A DNA stretch of 19,640 nt from Alistipes sp. (GTDB lineage: Bacteria; Bacteroidota; Bacteroidia; Bacteroidales; Rikenellaceae): positions 1 to 19,640 of the forward strand of contig JAFYOF010000196.1 in assembly GCA_017560305.1 (NCBI GenBank), in the 5' to 3' direction. Below are positions 14,256 through 19,640 of this stretch, in pieces. Made by a program: the position numbers and the translations under genes. The notes under the pieces were generated by a model that did no database searches, was not told where the DNA came from, and saw nothing but the letters and a program-made list of their open reading frames with translations. Each line of letters opens with the position of its first letter. Position 1 is the first letter of the stretch.

Positions 14256-14770
14256 TGTAGTGAGCAAAGTTTTATTAGAGTAGTGCAAAACGATGAAATA
14301 TAGCCGTGTGCAATTCGTGAGTATCGACTATAGTGTATTGCTAACTAAATTGACACACAATACATTACGGCTGTAAAAATGTTCTGGTAGCACCACGAAG
14401 AAGAGTCTCCTAAATGCTGTATAACAGCGATTTAGGAGATTTTTCTTTTGTCTAAACCCGACTTTGGCAACAATGTGGCAACAATGTGATACTTTGTTCT
14501 CCATTTGATATACTTGAAGAACCGTTTTTGCAGGGTATTATAACAAACTTTCATAATCTCCAATAGGTTTAACATCCGTAGTGACTTGTCGAGTTGACAA
14601 GTGGGTTGATTAATAAATCTCCGGTTTAGTTATATATACTCAAAATATTACAGACTATTGCGATAAAATTATTTCAGTGAGCACATAAGTTTTTCGAAAG
14701 ATTTTCGTTATCACTATGATTAGAAATACAAAATCAAATCAACAGCTCAAAAACCCAAGACATTAATCGT
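14256..14770. other. Gene-free stretch with hairpins and a short tandem repeat
   Basis: It contains a nested pairing region (AGCCGT 14302-14307 with ACGGCT 14367-14372; TGTATTG 14334-14340 with CAATACA 14358-14364), the strong terminator at 14406, two copies of TGGCAACAATG in tandem (14465-14486), and an ACTTGTC/GACAAGT palindrome (14584-14602) that could be an operator. No consensus promoter was found for the gene at 14771. Confidence 0.5.
14406..14449 (+). terminator. Strong intrinsic terminator
   Basis: TCTCCTAAAT pairs with ATTTAGGAGA, enclosing GCTGT-ATA-ACAGC, for 15 pairs with one bulged G. It is followed by TTTTTCTTTT. It lies 150 nt past the ADP-ribosylglycohydrolase-like gene and probably ends the GIY-YIG operon. 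Confidence 0.85.
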
Positions 14771-15961
14771 ATGAATAAGTTTATCGCGTATATAGTCGCT
14801 ATCGCTCTATTTGTCTCGTGCAATAATAGTTCACAGTTTGTACTTGATTGCAAGATAAAAGGCGCGACTCAAGGTGAAATGGTTTGTCTAGTATACCCCG
14901 TTAAGCGTGAAGGTGTTTGGTACACGCAGTGCGACACAACATATATAAACAATGGCACTTGCTGTTTTAAGGGCAAGGTCGATGATATTGTGCCGACAAG
15001 TTTAGTATTTACCAATATGGACGAACTCAGCACCTTTATCGCACCAACAGATATAGAGTTGAGCGCGGAACGCAGCGCATTATACGACTACACCATTAGC
15101 GGTCTGGAGATAGATGATGAGATAACGGAGTACAATAAATTCTTTGCAACACTAAACGAAAGGATATACAAGAAGCGATTTCAAGTGCAGCGCAAAAGCG
15201 AGGAGTATGTCTCTGCATATGAGAATAATGCCGACAACACCCAAGCTCTTGCGCTTGAGTTTTACACTATTGTTGAGGAGCACAAAGCAATGGAGGCAGA
15301 GTGGGAGACAATGGCCATAAATTTTATAACCAGCCATCCCGATTACGCCATTATACCTAACATTATAAACAACCTTGCCCACTCAGGATATGATACATCG
15401 GAAATAGAATCATTATATTCAAATCTATCTAACGAGCAACGACATAGCGCACTTGGTGTGTTGATGTCAATTCGTTGTGACATCACAAAATATGATTACG
15501 GAGTAGTGGGTAGCAAAGCCCCTGATTTTACCCTATATAGTGCAGAAAACAAACCTACCACCCTATCTAAATGTTACGCCGAGGGATTTGTTTTACTTGA
15601 TTTTTGGGCGAGTTGGTGCAAACCTTGCATAAAGGAGATTCCCATATTGCAAGAACTACACTCGCAACACAAGGAAACACTGCAATTCATCAGCATATCC
15701 GTTGACGAAAACAAGGCGCAATGGCAGGAAGCAATAGCAAAATATGATCTATCGCAGTGGCCACAGTTGATAACCAACAATACCGAAGAGTATTACTTTA
15801 GAGAACAAGCCAACATCTCACTCGCATACGGGGTTGAATCAATACCCTGCTTTATGCTTATCGACAAGGACGGCACTATCGTCGGTCGCTGGTCACACCT
15901 CACCCCCGATGTTATTGCAACACTCGAACAGTTTATATATAACGACAATACAAACCAATAG
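14771..15961 (+). CDS. Thioredoxin-fold lipoprotein, TlpA/ResA-like
   Basis: 396-aa exported thiol-disulfide oxidoreductase. The N-terminus is a lipoprotein signal (MNKFIAYIVAIALFVSC, lipobox Cys at residue 17), placing it in the periplasm, membrane-anchored. Residues about 22-110 look like the DUF4369 domain common at the start of Bacteroidetes TlpA proteins, followed by a helical linker (110-245). Residues about 250-390 are a thioredoxin-like domain: GSKAPDFTLYSAENKPTTLS, then the redox motif WASWCKPCIKEIP (CxxC near residues 281-284), then ISISVDEN, and the cis-Pro region VESIPCFMLIDKDG. It probably reduces or oxidises cysteines in exported proteins. It is monocistronic. An extra Cys next to the cis-Pro (IPCF) is unusual but not unprecedented. 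Confidence 0.9.
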   Translation: MNKFIAYIVAIALFVSCNNSSQFVLDCKIKGATQGEMVCLVYPVKREGVWYTQCDTTYINNGTCCFKGKVDDIVPTSLVFTNMDELSTFIAPTDIELSAERSALYDYTISGLEIDDEITEYNKFFATLNERIYKKRFQVQRKSEEYVSAYENNADNTQALALEFYTIVEEHKAMEAEWETMAINFITSHPDYAIIPNIINNLAHSGYDTSEIESLYSNLSNEQRHSALGVLMSIRCDITKYDYGVVGSKAPDFTLYSAENKPTTLSKCYAEGFVLLDFWASWCKPCIKEIPILQELHSQHKETLQFISISVDENKAQWQEAIAKYDLSQWPQLITNNTEEYYFREQANISLAYGVESIPCFMLIDKDGTIVGRWSHLTPDVIATLEQFIYNDNTNQ

Positions 15962-16065
15962 TAGCATAAGTGACAACCGAAACGGCAATCTTCTCCTATC
16001 ACTAAGATTGCTTATACAACACTTAACAACACAAGACCACACATAATTACATAGGTCATATAAAA

Positions 16066-16102
16066 AGAGACATCTCTTGGCTACCACCAAAGAGATATCT
16101 CT
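16066..16102. terminator. Hairpin between convergent units
   Basis: AGAGA-C-ATCTCTT-GG pairs with CC-AAAGAGAT-ATCTCT around ctacca, with one mismatch and one bulge. There is no T-run. A second hairpin (GCAATCTT 15985-15992 with AAGATTGC 16004-16011) lies just after the lipoprotein gene. Either may stop transcription. Confidence 0.4.
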
Positions 16103-16127
16103 ATGCAAGGTGGAGGCGCAGGAAGCA

Positions 16128-16410
16128 CTACTTAGCCACCTCGACCCTTATAACCTGCGTCGTACAATGCGGCGCCATAGTCCCTAATCAGAGTCTCGAG
16201 TGCATACACTCAACATTAACACAGTCTGCAGCGATGGCATCCTGCAATCCTACGACGGGTTGCCTACGACCATAATATGTCGTGATCAAATGGTTAGGAA
16301 GTTTTTGGCATAGTACAACTCATCCTCTATCCTAATAGGGATGATTGTAAAGTCCTGCTCGTGCAAGAACTACACAAATGGTACGCCTTGGCATAATCCC
16401 ATTCCGATTC
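16128..16410 (-). pseudogene. Decayed gene, probably arginine deiminase family, C-terminal part
   Basis: Reading the minus strand through all three frames recovers an ordered, protein-like sequence. First comes GMGLCQGVPFV, a stop, then FLHEQDFTIIPIRIEDELYY and AKNFLTI, a stop, HIMVVGNPS. A shift gives VVGLQDAIAADCVNVE. Another shift gives APHCTTQVIRVEVAK and a stop at 16128. The ending, small residue-x-HC-x-T-Q-V-I-R, is the catalytic-Cys block of guanidine-modifying enzymes (arginine/agmatine deiminase superfamily), and NFLTI also occurs in that group. At least two frameshifts and three in-frame stops make it non-functional. The same frame stays open further 5' to about 16510 (NLRDTY, VKLDYLS), so the remnant may be longer; the N-terminal half is not recognisable. 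The family is inferred from motif memory. Confidence 0.55.
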
Positions 16411-16731
16411 AGGATAGGTAATCTAATTTTACGCAAATGCAGCAATATGTGTCGCGAAGATTAACGACAATAACGATAGTCGTACCAATCAGTTTAATTG
16501 TATAAATTTAGTGTATTACTATACCCGAGGCAAGCAATCTACACAATGGCGCAAACGACATACCGCTAAATGACTCATCAATGGCTTGAAACCTGCTCAT
16601 TAGGTGAGGGGGGGGGAATAATAGTGAGCAACCTTATCACTCGTGACAAAATTTATTTCACAGCAACCGCCCGCCGCAAAGCGCAACTGCGTCTATGATA
16701 CATACCACATCCAGCAGGAACATTTACGAAA
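16411..16731. other. No intact gene; G9 homopolymer
   Basis: Sequence on both strands is stop-rich and looks eroded. The left part may continue the decayed minus-strand gene. A run of nine G occurs at 16608-16616. No promoter or RNA structure was recognised. Confidence 0.5.
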
Positions 16732-16759
16732 AAAGCGAGAAACGAAAGTTTCTCGCTTT
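16732..16759 (-). terminator. Terminator of the restriction-modification operon
   Basis: A perfect 12-bp stem, AAAGCGAGAAAC with GTTTCTCGCTTT, and a 4-nt loop. On the minus strand the second arm runs into TTTTTTCG, so it ends transcripts coming from the right. It lies about 100 nt past the last operon gene. Confidence 0.85.
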
Positions 16760-16859
16760 CTGTACCCCCTCAGGTTGTTCCTGTAACACACTGTGTGCCA
16801 GGACAGCCCGATTTTATACTTATTGTCTAGTCGTGGTCGAGCAAAAATGTCGCATTCTA

Positions 16860-17864
16860 CTATTCTTTAATCAATACGTGCAAATACTCTGTAGTAGTAT
16901 CAGCTAAATGATTACGATTCTCTGCTTTGTCTGCCCTAAATCGAGAATATTCCTTTTGAAAGACTTGATATTTTCCATACTTACTCATAATTTGCTTAAT
17001 TGTATCGATTGACATCAAGCCTTCATTATTATATGACAATACAACATATTTAAATTGTGCATCTGCAATTAAGCTCTCAAATGAATTCTTCACCGCAGTT
17101 TTACTGCAGTAACTCGATTTATTGTATTCTCTTAATCCTGTTTTGCCTTTAGGCTCAAACGGCTCGTATTCAGCTATCGTGTTTAGCAAGTGATAGTTAG
17201 CGCCGTATTGTCTTGCATTATACGGCGGGTCAAGGTATAGGACATCGCCACTAATACCCTTAATCAATGTATTGGCGTCTTCTCTATACACTTGGTGGTT
17301 ATGGCTATTTATCTGATAATTTGCAGGCGTAATAACAATCGGTTTTTGCGCTGACTTTTTAAGTTTTTTAAGGAACGCCCCATAAACCGATGCTGTGTTT
17401 GCATGTTTATCTGCACTTTCAATTAGACTACACAGAAGGAAATAGTACAAATCATCAGATATCTCGCCACTATTTTTCCATTCTTCAATAGCAATTCTAG
17501 CAGCATCTATTTTTTTTCCATTTGCGTCTGAAAAATATTGACGATTATTACCACCACCTAAACAATATTGAGAATATATAAATCCACTCTCAATACCATT
17601 CAATTGATTAAGTCTCTCAATATATTCTTCTTTGCCATCTATTTCCAAATGATTGCCAATATAGTTACGATTGAGAATATAGCTATAATACTCCCAATCA
17701 TTGGATATAACCTGGCAAACCTGCGTCTTAAAATGGCGACCCACCACACCTGTACCAGCAAACAAGTCGCAAAATACAAGTTGCGACATATCTTCACCAA
17801 CAACACTTTTAATGGTGTGGTCTATAAAATCAAGCAGTGAGTATTTAGAACCAATATAGTTCAT
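16860..17864 (-). CDS. D12-class adenine-N6 DNA methyltransferase
   Basis: 334-aa methyltransferase, third gene of the restriction-modification operon. Motif order is that of the alpha (D12/Dam-like) class: MNYIGSKYSLL (motif X, residues 1-11), CDLFAGTGVVG (motif I, SAM binding, 32-42), then a target-recognition region of about 140 aa, then LYLDPPYNARQYG (motif IV, catalytic DPPY near 212-215). It methylates adenine N6 in a specific site to protect host DNA from the neighbouring HNH enzyme. The start is 6 nt from the endonuclease stop, so the genes are co-translated. Length is within the range of type II D12 enzymes. All core motifs are intact. The target sequence cannot be read from the protein. 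Confidence 0.9.
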   Translation of the reverse strand: MNYIGSKYSLLDFIDHTIKSVVGEDMSQLVFCDLFAGTGVVGRHFKTQVCQVISNDWEYYSYILNRNYIGNHLEIDGKEEYIERLNQLNGIESGFIYSQYCLGGGNNRQYFSDANGKKIDAARIAIEEWKNSGEISDDLYYFLLCSLIESADKHANTASVYGAFLKKLKKSAQKPIVITPANYQINSHNHQVYREDANTLIKGISGDVLYLDPPYNARQYGANYHLLNTIAEYEPFEPKGKTGLREYNKSSYCSKTAVKNSFESLIADAQFKYVVLSYNNEGLMSIDTIKQIMSKYGKYQVFQKEYSRFRADKAENRNHLADTTTEYLHVLIKE

Positions 17865-17870
17865 ATAAAC

Positions 17871-18551
17871 CTATTCTTGCGGATATAACTTTTGCATTAT
17901 ATATTCAGCCGTATGCTCTGATGCTTCCTTCGAAACTCTTGCAACACAACTTTTTCTATACGCAACAGGGTCATATTGATAACATCCAACACAACCCAAC
18001 GCATCTGTGTAATTATCATCTCCTTCGTAAAACGGATATGGATTACCTTTTATATTTTGAGCATTCCATCTTTTATTTGTTAATTTACACTCCTTGCAAA
18101 TCTGACGCTTTACATCGTTGGCAGCTTTACATAGTGGCTGAAAGTCCTCTAACAATTGTGTTGCAGGATTAGAAACACGCCAATCCTCTTTTCTACCATC
18201 TTTGTGGTCAATTTCGATTTTTGTATTTTCCGAAAAACCACGAACACCGAGCATTACACATTTTTGAGTTTTGTAAAAATCTCTAATATCTTTACGTATC
18301 GCTTGGTTAAAAGCTCGTTCTTTTCTGTAACCTCTCAATTTGATGCCATCAATGGAATTGCCTTTTGTTTGAGATCTATCGATTTCAATGTTATATTTCT
18401 TAGCTAATGAAGAATCATCACGACACCAACTCCTACCATTACCTAATTGCAGATCCGCATACTCTCCAATAAATTCTGTTACATATACCCATCGGCTTTC
18501 ACCATTATCGTTTGGGTTGGCTAGTTTGATAAATAATTCGGTCTTCGTCAT
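17871..18551 (-). CDS. HNH-type restriction endonuclease
   Basis: 226-aa protein between two DNA methyltransferases. The nuclease core is a beta-beta-alpha-metal HNH motif: KIEIDHKDGRKED (His near residue 116), then FQPLCKAANDVKRQ (the Asn block), then zinc-type Cys pairs ICKEC and GCVGC flanking the rest. Residues 1-100 form an N-terminal region that probably binds DNA (WVYVTEFIGEYADLQLGNGRSWCRDD; KGNSIDGIKLRGYRKERAF). HNH enzymes with this C-terminal arrangement occur as type II restriction enzymes. It starts 3 nt after the upstream methyltransferase and ends 6 nt before the downstream one. The position between two methyltransferases, more than any sequence match, supports the restriction role. 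Confidence 0.82.
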   Translation of the reverse strand: MTKTELFIKLANPNDNGESRWVYVTEFIGEYADLQLGNGRSWCRDDSSLAKKYNIEIDRSQTKGNSIDGIKLRGYRKERAFNQAIRKDIRDFYKTQKCVMLGVRGFSENTKIEIDHKDGRKEDWRVSNPATQLLEDFQPLCKAANDVKRQICKECKLTNKRWNAQNIKGNPYPFYEGDDNYTDALGCVGCYQYDPVAYRKSCVARVSKEASEHTAEYIMQKLYPQE

Positions 18552-18554
18552 ATA

Positions 18555-19343
18555 TTAAAGTTTTTTGAATACAAATATATATTCGTGCTTAAATAAAAAA
18601 TAATCGCTTTTTAGAGCACGATATTTCCAAATATCTTGCGCACCAAGCTTTCCTCTATTACCTTCTATATTTTTAACGATAATTCCTTTCATCTTAACAT
18701 TAAGACTTTGCTTTATCGCATCCATAATCTTAAATGCTAAGGGAATAACCTCGCTCTTTTTATATATATCACCAGCAACTACTGCAAAATAACCATTCCT
18801 TTTCAGGTACTGAAAACCCGTTGAAATGGCACTAGTCAATTTAGCTATGAACAAATCAATATCTGGAATATTTGATAAATCTCTGCTGTCGTTAGTAAAT
18901 TTTACAATATCCAAATATGGTGGATGTGCAATCATAAAATCTACTTGTTTCTTGTTGTGTTGTGATAGCCATTCCTCAACACTGACTGAAAATTCTGCAG
19001 AATTTGTTACATCTATATTTTTAATTGCATAGTTAACGGTTGCGCAGTCTTGCATCTTCTCATTAACATATTCAATAATCTGCTCATTGATGTCAAATCC
19101 AATGTAATCTCTTTGCAAACTTTCGCACTCAAACAAAGTTGTTCCGCTACCCGAAAACAGTTCTAAAATTGTATCGCCTGAGTTTGTATATCGTCTAATA
19201 AGCTGATTTGGAATTTGAGGCACAAAATTACCGTGGTAAACATTTTTGTGCTTGCCACCTTTAGCCCTCTCTGGAATAAGCCACAAACTATCTACATTGA
19301 TATCAGATTGCTTCCAGTCTTCCATATTGATTTCAGTCCCCAT
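18555..19343 (-). CDS. N4/N6 DNA methyltransferase, first gene of the R-M operon
   Basis: 262 aa if started at MGTEIN (19343); a frame open further upstream crosses the promoter and is rejected. A second in-frame ATG (MEDWKQ, 19325) would give a normal 20-nt leader and may be the true start. Motifs: HGNFVPQIPNQLIRRY (motif X-like, about 37-52), ILELFSGSGTTLFE (motif I, SAM binding, about 59-72), and AHPPYLDIVKF (motif IV, about 139-149). The catalytic tetrapeptide is HPPY rather than the usual DPPY, NPPY or SPPY. Later sequence (GYFAVVAGDIYKK; YIFVFKKL at the end) fits the N4/N6 methylase fold. It presumably methylates one strand or base of the site cut by the HNH enzyme. N4-cytosine or N6-adenine specificity cannot be decided. 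Confidence 0.85.
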   Translation of the reverse strand: MGTEINMEDWKQSDINVDSLWLIPERAKGGKHKNVYHGNFVPQIPNQLIRRYTNSGDTILELFSGSGTTLFECESLQRDYIGFDINEQIIEYVNEKMQDCATVNYAIKNIDVTNSAEFSVSVEEWLSQHNKKQVDFMIAHPPYLDIVKFTNDSRDLSNIPDIDLFIAKLTSAISTGFQYLKRNGYFAVVAGDIYKKSEVIPLAFKIMDAIKQSLNVKMKGIIVKNIEGNRGKLGAQDIWKYRALKSDYFLFKHEYIFVFKKL

Positions 19344-19351
19344 ACTCCGCA

Positions 19352-19381
19352 CAAATTTATAAAAAATATAGCAACTTACAA
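19352..19381 (-). promoter_or_regulatory. Consensus promoter of the restriction-modification operon
   Basis: On the minus strand TTG (19381-19379), 19 nt, then TAAATTTG (19359-19352). The expected transcription start is within a few bases of the ATG at 19343, which either makes that start leaderless or favours the ATG at 19325. Confidence 0.8.
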
Positions 19382-19501
19382 AACATACAAAATTTGGTTC
19401 ACACAATTTTTCTTTTGGTTCAGCATAGGTTCAACAAATGTTGCGGAGGGGTTTGATTTTGCCTAATTCGGCTTATTGGTCAAAATTTATATCAAAGCAA
19501 C

Positions 19502-19521
19502 GGCTCACCTGCAAAAGTTGG
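19502..19521. repeat. Possible terminal inverted repeat of the right-edge IS
   Basis: GGCTCACCTGCAAAAGTTGG lies just beyond the transposase stop and begins GGCTC with an inner GCAAAA, as ISL3-like ends do. The partner end is outside the window, so this cannot be confirmed. Confidence 0.35.
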
Positions 19522-19528
19522 GGGGGGG

Positions 19529-19640
19529 CTATGCAAAAAGTTTGGTTAATCTATAAAGGAAGAACTTTAAATCCGCAACACCTCTTAGCTGCGCTCTAAA
19601 TGCTTTAATCTTTGCATTGAAACTTTCCGCAAAAGCGTTA
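19529..19640 (-). mobile_element. Insertion sequence, C-terminal end of transposase (ISL3/ISAon1-like)
   Basis: The last 36 codons of a DDE-type transposase enter from the right edge on the minus strand: NAFAESFNAKIKAFRAQLRG, then VADLKFFLYRLTKLFA and a TAG at 19529. The N-x-x-x-E-x-x-N-x-K-I-K-x-x-R-x-x-x-x-G block is the C-terminal catalytic-Glu region of ISL3-type transposases. The exact wording resembles the ISAon1 group common in Bacteroidales. Only this end is in the window. A run of nine C (minus strand) follows the stop codon directly, then the candidate IS end. It borders the restriction-modification operon, which may have moved with or been trapped by such elements. Confidence 0.75.

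Noticed and set aside
14256..14770. tRNA gene as an integration site
   Set aside because: No cloverleaf with T-loop GTTCRA and an acceptor stem could be formed; the stems found are simple hairpins.
16789..16799. CACACTGTGTG palindrome
   Set aside because: A short simple-sequence palindrome without a promoter or gene context.

Overview
The window reads as a chromosomal segment from a member of the Bacteroidales. Four upstream regions carry the Bacteroidetes sigma-factor promoter signature (TTG, about 19 nt, TAnnTTTG). Several proteins are of types common in that order: an FtsX-like permease, an XRE/DUF2975 pair, a thioredoxin-fold lipoprotein, paired helix-turn-helix proteins and an IS transposase tail that resembles the ISAon1 group. 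No rRNA, tRNA or CRISPR array was found by eye. The genus cannot be fixed from the sequence alone.

Layout. (1) 1-3.95 kb looks like ordinary chromosome. It holds the 3' part of an FtsX/MacB-type permease, a small membrane protein behind a promoter whose spacer contains nine Gs, a PadR-like regulator with a membrane-protein partner, and a scar where a catalase gene and a chloramphenicol-acetyltransferase-like gene, facing away from each other, have both lost their 5' parts. A small secreted protein follows. (2) 4.0-10.0 kb is AT-rich accessory DNA: a 463-aa PIN-like protein, a small NUMOD-like protein, an AbiE toxin-antitoxin operon with a frameshifted third gene, and a stand-alone EVE-like/PD-(D/E)XK protein that looks like a modification-dependent restriction enzyme. 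(3) 10.1-11.1 kb is an XRE/DUF2975 pair with a clear promoter and terminator. (4) 11.1-11.7 kb is non-coding and structured (long inverted repeat, 33-34 nt repeats, unassigned terminator). Two helix-turn-helix proteins follow, then a two-gene unit of a GIY-YIG (T5orf172-type) protein and an ADP-ribosylglycohydrolase-like protein whose metal-ligand motif is degraded. (5) 14.77-15.96 kb encodes a thioredoxin-fold lipoprotein. (6) 15.96-16.86 kb has no intact gene but contains a decayed gene on the minus strand, probably of the arginine deiminase family. (7) 16.86-19.34 kb is a restriction-modification operon on the minus strand: an N4/N6 methyltransferase, an HNH endonuclease and a D12-class adenine methyltransferase. 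(8) The right edge is the 3' end of an insertion sequence.

Taken together, 4-19.6 kb has the look of a defence island. AbiE, a candidate type IV nuclease, a complete restriction-modification system with two methyltransferases, and two uncharacterised nuclease-like loci lie among pseudogenes, homopolymer tracts and an IS end. The most novel-looking items are the GIY-YIG/degenerate ADP-ribosylglycohydrolase pair, the G9 tract inside a promoter spacer, the T7 frameshift in the third gene behind AbiE, and the double-truncation scar at about 3.1 kb.
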